A DNA stretch of 64,000 nt from Flavobacterium sp. (GCA_018401995.1 JAGYJR010000008.1:1-64000), one strand, 5' to 3'; shown: positions 30,848 through 40,988, numbered from the stretch's first letter. Made by a program: numbers and translations. The notes: generated by a model not told the origin, from the letters alone.

Positions 30848-31497
30848 ATGAAAAAATGGATTTTAATAATTCTAGGAATTATATTGATTGGAATAATCGG
30901 AATTGGAATTAAAATCAATTCGGATTTAAATTGAAGGGAACAGAATTAATAGAAAACTTAATTTTTCGACTTTGGTTTGTTTCAGATCGTATGTGAAGAG
31001 AAAACAATCGAATCTATATGAAGTTAATGATCCAAAATAAAAACTTGAACATTATTCTATCATAGGATTAAATGCTATTTCACCTGACAATGGTAATATT
31101 GAATATAAAGATAAACGAATTAAAATAAATGATCAATTTATCACCCAGAACCTTGTAGGATTTGAAGTCGATATTCAAAAATATTGAGAGAGAAAAAAAT
31201 ATAAAATTACTTTGATATAAATATTAAGCAACAATAAATCGTGTAAAAGTACTTTAAAAATGATAAAAACAAAAATAACACTTGAAAATGGACTGATTCC
31301 AATGGTTATAAAATAATTGGATGGAATAATAATAGTGAATTGATTTTAAAAAAAGTGGTATTACCAACTTTATTTTTGTCTTATCACCTAATGGCTAGAG
31401 TTTTTGTACTAATCGAAGAACCATTACTACTTCGTATTGCTAATGAATTAAATGGTAAAGGCGAATTCAACGGAATAAAAATTACGATAATTGAATA
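30848..31497 (+). pseudogene. Possible decayed gene(s) in an ORF-poor stretch
   Basis: MKKWILIILGIILIGIIGIGIKINSDLN* then disconnected reading fragments (LEHYSIIGLNAISPDNGNIEYKDKRIKINDQFITQNLVGFEVDIQKY*; NGYKIIGWNNNSELILKK). Confidence 0.35.
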
Positions 31498-31575
31498 AAA
31501 AAAGAACACACAACAGCCGAAACTTTTACACAACCACCATTTTTTAAAAATAAACTACAAAAAACAGAAAATAAA

Positions 31576-32094
31576 CTAACCTTCACCTTCCACCGTTTCC
31601 TTCAAACTTTCATAAATCGTTTCAATTTGCGGGTAAATAAATGCGGAAACTTCTTTAATTGGGTTGTAAAAAACAGAGTTGTCTAAGGTTTCTTGTTCAA
31701 CTATGGTGTTATTTACGTTGATTTTCTCAAAAAATAAAATCACAATACTCAAAGCTAAAATGGTTTTCAGTACGCTAAAAAAAGCGCCTGCCAATTTATT
31801 CATCCAACCCAATTGCGCAAAATCAGCCATTTTAGTCAATAGTTTTGCCGAAAGATGAATACCAATGACAACCAATAGAAACGTCAATCCAAAAGCAGCA
31901 ATTTGAATGTATTTGGGTTCCCAACTCACTTTGGTTTCCAAAACACCTTGAACCAAAAAGGAAAACTTCAATGCCAAAAATATCCCAACAATAAGCGCAA
32001 CCAACGAAGCAACCTCAACGAAAAGTCCGTTTTTTAACCCTTTATACAACGCCAAACACAACAAAACCGCAAAAACTACATCCATGAAAACCAA
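31576..32094 (-). CDS. CvpA family membrane protein
   Basis: MDVVFAVLLCLALYKGLKNGLFVEVASLVALIVGIFLALKFS. Confidence 0.85.
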   Translation of the reverse strand: MVFMDVVFAVLLCLALYKGLKNGLFVEVASLVALIVGIFLALKFSFLVQGVLETKVSWEPKYIQIAAFGLTFLLVVIGIHLSAKLLTKMADFAQLGWMNKLAGAFFSVLKTILALSIVILFFEKINVNNTIVEQETLDNSVFYNPIKEVSAFIYPQIETIYESLKETVEGEG

Positions 32095-32225
32095 TTTTAA
32101 GAAAATAGATAAAGAACAAAGATAAAAGAATTGTTGAAAGTAGCATTCTGTAGTATCTTTGCAAAAAATTTATTGGAGAACAAGAAGCATTCTAACTTCT
32201 AATTTCTGACTTCTAACTTCTTATT

Positions 32226-32582
32226 ATGTCAAGAGACGAACAATTAAAACTACGTTGGGAAAACGTAATCACTATATTATCTGAGAAATTTGCCGGTGGC
32301 GAAGACTTAGATTTGGATGGCATTATTTACTTAATTGGCATTCAAGAATTGGGCAAAATTCACGAATCGTACAAAAAAGACGAGAAAGTCAATTTGATGC
32401 ACATTGCTATTTGTCGCCTATTAGAACCTTATGGCTACTACGAATTTGAATATTTCGATAACGACGGTTGGCCGCATTACAAAGCAAAAGAAGAATTGCC
32501 ACCACTAAAAGCCGGCGAACAAACCATTCTTATGAAAGAAGCCATTGTAAATTACTTCTTAGAAAAAGAATTAATCGATTAA
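32226..32582 (+). CDS. Conserved hypothetical protein
   Basis: Intact 118-aa ORF with spaced start upstream of pheS. Confidence 0.75.
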   Translation: MSRDEQLKLRWENVITILSEKFAGGEDLDLDGIIYLIGIQELGKIHESYKKDEKVNLMHIAICRLLEPYGYYEFEYFDNDGWPHYKAKEELPPLKAGEQTILMKEAIVNYFLEKELID

Positions 32583-32657
32583 TTTATAGTACAGACGAGT
32601 CACCGACTTGTCTCTCCAAAAAAAATCCATAAATTTGCATCCTTACAAAATCGAGCG

Positions 32658-33677
32658 ATGATAGAAAAGATAAAAGAATACATTGTTGAAGCACAATCTT
32701 TTACAACCGATAATAAAGAAACCTTAGAAAACTTCCGAATTCAATATTTGGGAAGCAAAGGCTTATTAAAAGAACTTTTTGCCGAATTCAAAAACGTTCC
32801 AAACGAACAAAAGAAGGAATTTGGACAAGTAATCAACCAATTAAAAACGGTTGCTGAAGAAAAAGTAAAAAGCATTCAAGACGCTTTAGAAAGCAAAGAA
32901 AGTGCTGTTGGTATCTACGGCGATTTGTCACGTCCAGGCGAACCGATGAACATGGGTTCACGTCATCCTATTTCGATTGTAAAAAATCAAATGATCGATA
33001 TTTTTTCAACCATTGGTTTCAATGTGTCCGAAGGTCCAGAAATCGAAGACGATTGGCACAATTTTACTGCATTAAATTTACCAGAATACCATCCAGCACG
33101 AGATATGCAGGATACGTTTTTCATTCAAACCAATCCTGATGTTTTGTTGAGAACACACACGTCATCAGTGCAAGTGCGTTACATGGAAAACAATAAACCG
33201 CCTATTCGTACGATTTCTCCGGGAAGAGTTTTCCGTAATGAAGCTGTTTCTTCGCGTTCACACTGTATTTTCCACCAAGTGGAAGGCTTGTATATTGACA
33301 AAGACGTTTCTTTTGCCGATTTAAAACAAACTTTATTGTATTTCACCAAAGAAATGTTCGGAAAATCGAAAATCCGTTTACGTCCGTCTTATTTCCCGTT
33401 TACAGAACCAAGTGCTGAAATCGATATTTACTGGGGATTAAAAACCGAAACCGATTATAGAATTACCAAAGGAACTGGTTGGTTAGAAATTGGAGGTTGC
33501 GGAATGGTAGATCCAAATGTATTGAAAAACTGCGGCATCAATCCAGACGAACACACAGGTTTCGCTTTCGGAATGGGCGTGGAACGTATTGCGATGTTGT
33601 TGTACCAAATTGGTGATATACGTATGTTTTATGAAAACGACGTTCGTTTCTTAGAGCAATTCAAATCGAGTATATAA
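32658..33677 (+). CDS. pheS: Phenylalanyl-tRNA synthetase alpha subunit
   Basis: MNMGSRHPISIVKNQMIDIFSTIGF, EIEDDWHNFTALNLPEYHPARDMQDTFF, GFAFGMGVERIAMLLY. Confidence 0.97.
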   Translation: MIEKIKEYIVEAQSFTTDNKETLENFRIQYLGSKGLLKELFAEFKNVPNEQKKEFGQVINQLKTVAEEKVKSIQDALESKESAVGIYGDLSRPGEPMNMGSRHPISIVKNQMIDIFSTIGFNVSEGPEIEDDWHNFTALNLPEYHPARDMQDTFFIQTNPDVLLRTHTSSVQVRYMENNKPPIRTISPGRVFRNEAVSSRSHCIFHQVEGLYIDKDVSFADLKQTLLYFTKEMFGKSKIRLRPSYFPFTEPSAEIDIYWGLKTETDYRITKGTGWLEIGGCGMVDPNVLKNCGINPDEHTGFAFGMGVERIAMLLYQIGDIRMFYENDVRFLEQFKSSI

Positions 33678-33682
33678 TTTTT

Positions 33683-33764
33683 TAACCACTAAGAGCACTA
33701 AGTTATTTCGCAAAGCTCACAAAGTTTTGTGTTCCTTGTGCATTCTTTGTGTACTTTGTGGTTA
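33683..33764. repeat. Gene-less relative of the accacaaag-type inverted repeat
   Basis: TAACCACtaagagcactaag ... tcctttgtgcattctttgtgtacttt-GTGGTTA. Confidence 0.7.
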
Positions 33765-33778
33765 CATTAAATTTAAAA

Positions 33779-34186
33779 ATGAAAAAAGACATTATCATCC
33801 CAAAAGTAGAAGGCGTTCACATTGTAGCTTTTCAAGAATGGAACGACGATTTCATGGAGAATTCTTGGTACGCTTACTTGATAAACGATACCGATGATTT
33901 GCTGGAAATGGCTATGGTAGTTTCACGCGCTTACGGTTTAATCAATGGCGAAGAACGCAAAACAGGAACTTTTCGTCATGCATTTGCCAAAGTAGAACCA
34001 AGAACTGCTGTTAAAGTTGAATTGTTAGAAAACAACGTCTTACAATTGAATAACGAATTTATGTTGTCCTATTTCGCAAAGGGACAATTATACGATAAAA
34101 CCTTTGTTTTCAGAACCAATTCCATTAACGAAAAAGCCACTGCCGATTTACCAATTATCAATAAAAAAGGCGTTTTCGCGAATTAG
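33779..34186 (+). CDS. Conserved hypothetical protein
   Basis: ATG at 33779: MKKDIIIPKVEGVHIVAFQEWNDDFMENSWYAYLIND; intact ORF. Confidence 0.7.
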   Translation: MKKDIIIPKVEGVHIVAFQEWNDDFMENSWYAYLINDTDDLLEMAMVVSRAYGLINGEERKTGTFRHAFAKVEPRTAVKVELLENNVLQLNNEFMLSYFAKGQLYDKTFVFRTNSINEKATADLPIINKKGVFAN

Positions 34187-34244
34187 ATTTTAAACATCTT
34201 CACCGCAATTCATAGATTTAATTATCAATTGTGAATCTGTGGTT

Positions 34245-34436
34245 TTTTCACCACATAGAAACAAGATTAACTTTATAAATGTTGAGTTGTTTCATTTACA
34301 TAGTCAACAAGAAAAACTTATATGAACTTTTAAAGACAAAAGGCTTTTATACTTTCTTATATTGACATATGTTTAGAATTCTAAATCTATGCAACTCAAA
34401 AATAAGCATACAAAGAAAATTCTATGTTTTATGTTA
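34245..34436. repeat. Unit A of a two-copy imperfect palindromic repeat
   Basis: ttttcaccacatagaaaca...catagtcaacaagaaaaacttatatgaac...actttcttatattgacatatgttta...tctatgtttta. Confidence 0.6.
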
Positions 34437-34647
34437 ATTTTAAAACCAGTTCTTCAAAAATATTTCTGTCTTTAATAAGTAGATTGTTTACTCATTTTTT
34501 CTCAATTTTATGCTTTCAAAAAGTTTAAAATGAAGAAAGATCCTTTCTTTACTGTTGATTTTCCAATTTGGATTTAGTCAAGTAGCATTAAATGATTTAT
34601 TTCAACCTTATGAAAAATCAGAGTAAACGATTAACATCTGTAATATT

Positions 34648-34826
34648 TTTTCACCATATAGAAACATAGTCAACATAGGAAAACTTATATGAACTCATAT
34701 AAGACAAACAGCATCTTAAAACTTTCTTATATGACTTATATGTTTAAATTTCAACACAATCCTATTGTCACCTCAAACAAGTGAAACGCCTACAAAAGAA
34801 AAAATCTATGTTTCTATGTGGTAAAA
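34648..34826. repeat. Unit B of the same repeat
   Basis: ttttttcaccatatagaaacatagtcaacataggaaaacttatatgaact...aactttcttatatgacttatatgtttaa...aatctatgtttctatgtggtaaaa. Confidence 0.6.
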
Positions 34827-34899
34827 CTCAAAAACGGACTTATCCTTCCAACAATTAGAAAATATTTTTACCTTTAAGAAATTTTTTCAACAACACAAC

Positions 34900-37713
34900 A
34901 TGAAACCATTTCTTATTGCTTTAGCCTTTTTAACTACTACTTTTTCCCAAGCACAAGACTTCGCCAAACACGTCAACCCATTTATTGGAACTGGCGGTCA
35001 CGGACACACTTTTCCTGGCGCAACAGTTCCTTATGGAATGGTCCAACTTTCTCCTGATACAAGAATCGATGGCAGTTGGGATGGTTGTGGCGGTTATCAT
35101 TATTCCGATAATTTGATTTACGGATTTTCACACACGCATTTGAATGGAACCGGTGTTTCGGATTATGGAGATATCATGCTCATGCCAACTATGGGAGAAC
35201 CTTCGTTTGATAATAAAGTCTATTCTTCCACTTTTTCGCATGCCAATGAAAAAGCTTCCGCTGGATTTTACTCCGTGAAATTAGACAAACACAATATCGA
35301 TGTACGTTTAACCACTTCAACTCGTGTTGGTTTTCATGAATATACGTTTAATAAAGCTGGACAAGCGAATATTATTTTGGATTTAAGACATCGTGATAAA
35401 CTTTTGGAAGGAAGAGTAAACATAATAGATGATAAAACTATTGAAGTTTTAAGGAGAAGTGATGCCTGGGCAACTAATCAATATGTTTATGCAAGGATTG
35501 AATTTAATGTTCCAATGAAGAATTCAAAAGGAATTAAAAACTCAGATGATTTAGATTTACAAACATTAGCTTTAAGTTTCTCCAAACAAGTCAAAAAAGG
35601 CGAAAAAATCCTTGTAAAAGTATCCCTTTCTCCAACGAGTTATGAAGGCGCCAAATTAAACAGTTCCGAAATCAAACATTGGGATTTTAATAAAGTCCAT
35701 CAAGATGCCATCGCACTTTGGAATAAAGAATTATCAAAAATTGAAGTCACTTCCAATGATAAAGACAAATTAGCGATTTTCTACACCGCTTTGTATCACA
35801 CGATGATGCAACCAAATATCGCTCAAGATTTGGACGGAAAATACCGCGGCAGAGACAATCAAATTCATGTTGCCGAAGGATTTGATTATTACACGGTGTT
35901 CTCGCTTTGGGATACGTTTAGAGCGGCGCATCCTTTATATACTTTAATTGATAAAAAACGAACTGCAGATTACATCAATACGTTCATCAAACAATACGAG
36001 CAAGGCGGCAGATTACCCGTTTGGGAATTGGCTTCCAATGAAACCGATTGTATGATTGGTTATCATTCGGTTTCTGTTATTGCAGATGCTATGGTGAAAG
36101 GAATTAAAGGTTTTGATTATGAAAAAGCGTATGAAGCTTCCAAACATTCCTCAATGTTAGACCATTTGGGATTAGATGCTTACAAGAAACAAGGTTTTAT
36201 TTCTATAGACGACGAACATGAAAGTGTTTCGAAAACTTTGGAATATGCTTACGACGATTGGTGTATTGCCCAAATGGCGCAACTGCTAAACAAAAAAGAA
36301 GATTATCAGTATTTCATGGAACGTTCGCAATACTGGAAAAACTTGTTCAATTGGGATAACAAATTCATCCAACCAAAGAAAAATGGCGGTTGGGACAAAC
36401 CTTTTGATCCAAAAGAAGTGAACAACAATTTCACCGAAGCCAATGCTTGGCAATACACGTTTTTTGTGCCACAAGATATTCAAGGAATGATTGAAGCTTA
36501 CGGAGGCGAAGAAAAATTTGAAGCCAAATTAGACGAAATGTTCAATAGTGTAAGCGAAACTTCAGGTCGTCATCAAGTGGATATTACAGGATTAATTGGC
36601 CAATATGCTCATGGAAACGAACCCAGTCATCATGTAGCCTATTTGTATAATTATGTTGGGAAATCAGAAAAAACTAAAGAAAAAGTACATTATATTTTAG
36701 ATAATTTTTATACCAATACACCCGATGGTTTAATCGGAAACGAAGATTGTGGTCAAATGAGTGCTTGGTATGTGTTGAGTGCGATGGGGATTTATAATGT
36801 AACGCCTGGTGAAGATTATTGGCAAACAATAACTCCACCTTATTTTGAAAAAGTAAAAGTTATGAAAGAAGATGGAAGAAAAGTAGAAACTTATTTACCA
36901 AATGGCAGAACAGGATTTTTAAATCAGGAAGGAAGAGAAACAATTAAAAAAGAAATTTTTCCATCAATTATTTCAGTTCCAGTAATTGAAGCAGAAAGTA
37001 AAGCTTTTAAGGATAATTTGAAAATTGAAATTAAAGCTAATAACAATAATTTAGGGCTTTCTGAAAATATATATTTTAGAGTTTTAGATGAAAATAATAC
37101 GTATGATAAAACTTCATTTGTTAACTATAAAGAGCCTTTTGAAATTTATAAATCATCTAAAGTTGAAGCATATGTTGAAGGAATTGCTGGCGGAAAGCCT
37201 CCAAAAAGCAAAACCGTTTCCGCTCAATTTTTCAAAAAACCAAACAATTATACAATTGCCCTCAAATCGGTTTATAATCCACAATATCATGCTGGAGGTC
37301 CAAATGGTTTATTAGACGGTATTTACGGTAGTGAAAACTGGCGCAAAGGCGATTGGCAAGGCTACCAAACCCACGATTTTGAAGCCGTTGTAGATTTGCA
37401 AACGAAAAAGAATATTCAAGAAATTAGCGCCAACTTCCTTCAAGACACGAGAGCATGGATTGTAATGCCAACAGAAGTGTGTTTTTATGTTTCTGATGAT
37501 AATGTAACGTTTCAAAAAGTAGCTACTATTGCCAATACGATTCCAGCAAATGATTATGAAGTGCAAACCAAAAAAATAACCAAAAAACTAAATACTTCTG
37601 GAAGATACGTAAAAGTTATTGCGAAAAACTTCGGTAAATTACCAGAATGGCATCAAGGATTTCCATTTGATGGTGAAGCGTTTATTTTTATTGATGAAAT
37701 TGAGGTGAAGTAA
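34900..37713 (+). CDS. GH92 family glycosyl hydrolase (alpha-mannosidase type)
   Basis: VNPFIGTGGHGHTFPGATVPYGMVQLSPDT, TNTPDGLIGNEDCGQMSAWYVLSAMGIYNVTPG. Confidence 0.95.
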   Translation: MKPFLIALAFLTTTFSQAQDFAKHVNPFIGTGGHGHTFPGATVPYGMVQLSPDTRIDGSWDGCGGYHYSDNLIYGFSHTHLNGTGVSDYGDIMLMPTMGEPSFDNKVYSSTFSHANEKASAGFYSVKLDKHNIDVRLTTSTRVGFHEYTFNKAGQANIILDLRHRDKLLEGRVNIIDDKTIEVLRRSDAWATNQYVYARIEFNVPMKNSKGIKNSDDLDLQTLALSFSKQVKKGEKILVKVSLSPTSYEGAKLNSSEIKHWDFNKVHQDAIALWNKELSKIEVTSNDKDKLAIFYTALYHTMMQPNIAQDLDGKYRGRDNQIHVAEGFDYYTVFSLWDTFRAAHPLYTLIDKKRTADYINTFIKQYEQGGRLPVWELASNETDCMIGYHSVSVIADAMVKGIKGFDYEKAYEASKHSSMLDHLGLDAYKKQGFISIDDEHESVSKTLEYAYDDWCIAQMAQLLNKKEDYQYFMERSQYWKNLFNWDNKFIQPKKNGGWDKPFDPKEVNNNFTEANAWQYTFFVPQDIQGMIEAYGGEEKFEAKLDEMFNSVSETSGRHQVDITGLIGQYAHGNEPSHHVAYLYNYVGKSEKTKEKVHYILDNFYTNTPDGLIGNEDCGQMSAWYVLSAMGIYNVTPGEDYWQTITPPYFEKVKVMKEDGRKVETYLPNGRTGFLNQEGRETIKKEIFPSIISVPVIEAESKAFKDNLKIEIKANNNNLGLSENIYFRVLDENNTYDKTSFVNYKEPFEIYKSSKVEAYVEGIAGGKPPKSKTVSAQFFKKPNNYTIALKSVYNPQYHAGGPNGLLDGIYGSENWRKGDWQGYQTHDFEAVVDLQTKKNIQEISANFLQDTRAWIVMPTEVCFYVSDDNVTFQKVATIANTIPANDYEVQTKKITKKLNTSGRYVKVIAKNFGKLPEWHQGFPFDGEAFIFIDEIEVK

Positions 37714-37727
37714 TCAAAAAAACAAAG

Positions 37728-37854
37728 AAAGTATCCTAATAATCTATTTTTGTCAAGCTGAACTCGTTTCAGCTTCTATAAATAATTGAATATAAATAAT
37801 TTTAGATTCTGAAATAAATTCAGAATGACAGAATCATGACTTTTTGGATACTTT
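37728..37854. repeat. Inverted repeat aaagtatcc/ggatacttt with nested hairpin repeats in the loop
   Basis: Stem arms 37728-37736 and 37846-37854 with following T-run; loop has gtcaagctgaactcgtttcagcttc and ttctgaaataaattcagaatgacag. Confidence 0.65.
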
Positions 37855-37875
37855 TTTTTTATTTAAACCCTAATA

Positions 37876-38442
37876 TTATTCTTTCCAACCCCAAGGCGCT
37901 TCTGGAGTAGCAATTGGTTTTAGCAAATCAAAAGTTACAGTAAAAACGCGATCAGAACCAATGCGTCTCAAATTGTACGAAAAACTTTTTTCATCTAAAG
38001 TAATCCACCAAACATTGGTTGAAGCGTAACCAATTAAATCAGCTGTAAATTGGTCAGCAGGAAAAAATTGAATGTTTGGCAAGCCTGAATTAGGTGATTT
38101 TCCGCCGTATTGTGTGATTTTATCTTCCGAACCATCTTCATGGCGGTGGTCGTGTTTCAGTTGGATTTGGTCATTATCAAAAGTCAAAATCCAAGTTCTA
38201 GATTTATCATCGCCCACAAAAAAAGGAATGCGAATACGGTTTTCTTCGCAACTTCTCACATGCATGACTAATTTTTTTCCTACGAAAGGATCATTGGGGG
38301 TTGCTCCAGCGGTTATTGTTCCTTCAAACGTTTTTCCGCAGTGTTGTTTTAATGTATTCCAAAATTGTTTTGCACCTGATTCCTTTTGAGCAAACCCCAA
38401 TTGGAAGATAAAAAACAAAAATATACTGTAGCTTAATCGCAT
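37876..38442 (-). CDS. Hypothetical secreted protein
   Basis: Signal peptide MRLSYSIFLFFIFQLGFAQ; intact ORF. Confidence 0.7.
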   Translation of the reverse strand: MRLSYSIFLFFIFQLGFAQKESGAKQFWNTLKQHCGKTFEGTITAGATPNDPFVGKKLVMHVRSCEENRIRIPFFVGDDKSRTWILTFDNDQIQLKHDHRHEDGSEDKITQYGGKSPNSGLPNIQFFPADQFTADLIGYASTNVWWITLDEKSFSYNLRRIGSDRVFTVTFDLLKPIATPEAPWGWKE

Positions 38443-38464
38443 CTTTTTTGTTAAAAATAAGCAA

Positions 38465-39463
38465 TTAATCCTTAACCGGAAATAAAATCGAACTTAAAAC
38501 CGAAAGCACTAAAACGCCACCCACAACCGAAAGCGAAACTGGCGACGAAATATGATAAAACGGCGCAATTAACATTTTAACACCAATAAAGGCTAATATT
38601 AGCGCTAATCCGTAATGCAAACGACTGAACATGTACATGAAGTTAGCTAACAAGAAATACAACGAACGTAAGCCAAGAATCGCAAAAATATTGGAAGTAT
38701 ATAAAATAAACGGATCATCTGGTGCAATGGCAAAAATAGCCGGAATACTATCCACTGCGAAAAGTAAGTCTGTGAATTCAATGATAGCAACTACAACAAA
38801 CAAAGGAGTTGCCATTTTTACACCGTTTTTAATGGTAAAGAACTTATCACCGTCATAATTATCGCTTACTTTAAAAAATTTATGTACAATTTTAGCACCT
38901 GGACTTTTTGAGAAATCTTTGTTTCCATCATCTTCACCTCCACTAAACCAAGATTTAAAACCAGCAACGAGTAAAATAATTCCAAAAATAGTTAGTAAAT
39001 AATTCACTTTGACCGTTTGTCCGAAAAGTTCCATTTCAGGTAAATAGGTATAATTTAGTAACCAAACTCCAGAGAAAATGAAAATAGCTCTAAAAGCTAA
39101 CGCACCTAAAACTCCCCAAAACAATACTTTATGATGCAGTTCTTTCGCCACATTGAAATAGCCAAAAACGAGAATAAACACAAATAAATTATCAACGGAG
39201 AGTGCCTTTTCAATCCAATATGCGCCTTGAAACTGGGTAAACTTTTCAGCTCCCATGTAATAGTATATAATTCCACTAAACCCCATGGCAAGTGATATCC
39301 AAACCAAAGACCAAATGGCAGCTTCCCTATTGGAAACCACATGACCTTTTTTATTTAGAACGCCTAAATCTAAAATTAACATAGCAATAATTGCAATGGT
39401 AAAAACAGTAATAATTCCAGGATGGTTGATTAAACTATCCACATTGGTTTGAAGGAAATACAT
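38465..39463 (-). CDS. TerC/Alx family membrane protein
   Basis: WIEKALSVDNLFVFILVFGYF, EFTDLLFAVDSIPAIFAI. Confidence 0.93.
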   Translation of the reverse strand: MYFLQTNVDSLINHPGIITVFTIAIIAMLILDLGVLNKKGHVVSNREAAIWSLVWISLAMGFSGIIYYYMGAEKFTQFQGAYWIEKALSVDNLFVFILVFGYFNVAKELHHKVLFWGVLGALAFRAIFIFSGVWLLNYTYLPEMELFGQTVKVNYLLTIFGIILLVAGFKSWFSGGEDDGNKDFSKSPGAKIVHKFFKVSDNYDGDKFFTIKNGVKMATPLFVVVAIIEFTDLLFAVDSIPAIFAIAPDDPFILYTSNIFAILGLRSLYFLLANFMYMFSRLHYGLALILAFIGVKMLIAPFYHISSPVSLSVVGGVLVLSVLSSILFPVKD

Positions 39464-39635
39464 GGGTCAAAAATTTGTCAAATGTAAATAAAGAAAATTG
39501 CACCAAGAAAACTATTGTTAAATGATTAAAAATCAACACTTTACAATAAAACGCAAAAAACAAAAAAACAAGTTAACTATTTGATATTCAAATAAATAAA
39601 CTTGTTTTTATTACTAACGTGAAATCTAAAAAATT

Positions 39636-40631
39636 TTAATCTAATTTTTCAGTTAATTTTTTAAATACTTTTTTAGGTTCTTTTCCTTCATATAAAATGC
39701 TGTAAACGGCATCTATAATTGGTGTTTTGGCTCCATACTTTTGGTTCAGCATGTAAGCACTTTTCGTAGCATAATAACCTTCTGCTACCATACTCATTTC
39801 CATTTGAGCCGATTTTACCGTATACCCTTTACCAATCATATTTCCAAACATACGATTTCTTGAAAAAACTGAATAACCCGTAACCAATAAATCGCCCAAA
39901 TACGCCGAATTATTGATATTACGTTTCATTTTATGCACTTTTTGAATGAATTTTTTCATTTCTCGAATACCATTACTCATCAAAACCGATTGGAAATTAT
40001 CGCCGTAGCCTAAACCATGAGCAATTCCAGCTGCGATGGCATAAATGTTTTTCAACATTGCGGCATATTCTGTTCCAATGATGTCATCGGATGTTTTGGC
40101 ATTGATATAGTCACTACTCAGGTTTTTGGCCATGGTTTTTGCCTTTTTAACATCGCCACAAGCAATTGTTAGATAGGACAAACGTTCTAATGCTACTTCC
40201 TCCGCATGACACGGACCCGTAATTACACCAATATTTTCGTATGGAATTTTATAATGAATATGAAAATGTTCTCCAACAATTAAGCTTGTTTCTGGAACAA
40301 TTCCTTTAATAGCAGAAAAAATGATTTTATTTTCTAAACTTTCGGTAAGTTTTTCCAATTCGCCTCCTAAAAACGCAGATGGAATTGCAAAAATAATATA
40401 ATCCGCAAAGGCAACTGCTTCATTGATATCGCTTGTTAAACGCAATTGATTGGTATCAAACTCGACCGAACTTAAATAGTTTGGATTGTGTTTTTGTGTT
40501 TGTAAATGTTCAATAGCGGCTTCACTTCGCATATACCAAGCAATTTCTGTTTGGTTTTCGCACAACATCTTTGCTATAGCAGTTGCCCAACTTCCCCCTC
40601 CAACAACAGCAAATTTGGGTTGATTTTCCAT
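39636..40631 (-). CDS. gpsA: Glycerol-3-phosphate dehydrogenase [NAD(P)+]
   Basis: FAVVGGGSWATAIAKML, GPCHAEEVALERL, AAMLKNIYAIAAGIAHGLGYGDN. Confidence 0.95.
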   Translation of the reverse strand: MENQPKFAVVGGGSWATAIAKMLCENQTEIAWYMRSEAAIEHLQTQKHNPNYLSSVEFDTNQLRLTSDINEAVAFADYIIFAIPSAFLGGELEKLTESLENKIIFSAIKGIVPETSLIVGEHFHIHYKIPYENIGVITGPCHAEEVALERLSYLTIACGDVKKAKTMAKNLSSDYINAKTSDDIIGTEYAAMLKNIYAIAAGIAHGLGYGDNFQSVLMSNGIREMKKFIQKVHKMKRNINNSAYLGDLLVTGYSVFSRNRMFGNMIGKGYTVKSAQMEMSMVAEGYYATKSAYMLNQKYGAKTPIIDAVYSILYEGKEPKKVFKKLTEKLD

Positions 40632-40866
40632 TTTATTTTCAATTTTACAGAATTTCAAAGATAACCAAATATTTTAATTTTTTTTATTTTGAATTAGCCT
40701 TAAAAATTGTGCTTTGATATCATCAATTAAACTTTAACAAATTATTTTTAAATTGGATACAATTTTTTTGAATACTCCATCGTTATAAAAAAAGATTCAT
40801 GTTTAGTTTAATTAAATCTATCATAAAATAGTTTGGGTTTATCTATTTTTAGTTTGGGTTGGTAAA

Positions 40867-40903
40867 AAAAGCGTTCAAGAAAACTTGAACGCTTTTTGGT
40901 TTT
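40867..40903. terminator. Hairpin terminator
   Basis: aaaaaagcgttcaag-aaaa-cttgaacgcttttt. Confidence 0.7.
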
Positions 40904-40988
40904 TTGAATACTCTTTTGAACTTTATTAGAATTTAAATTTTCTAGTAAAGGAACATTTCGACTACGCTCAATGTGACAATAAAATAAA

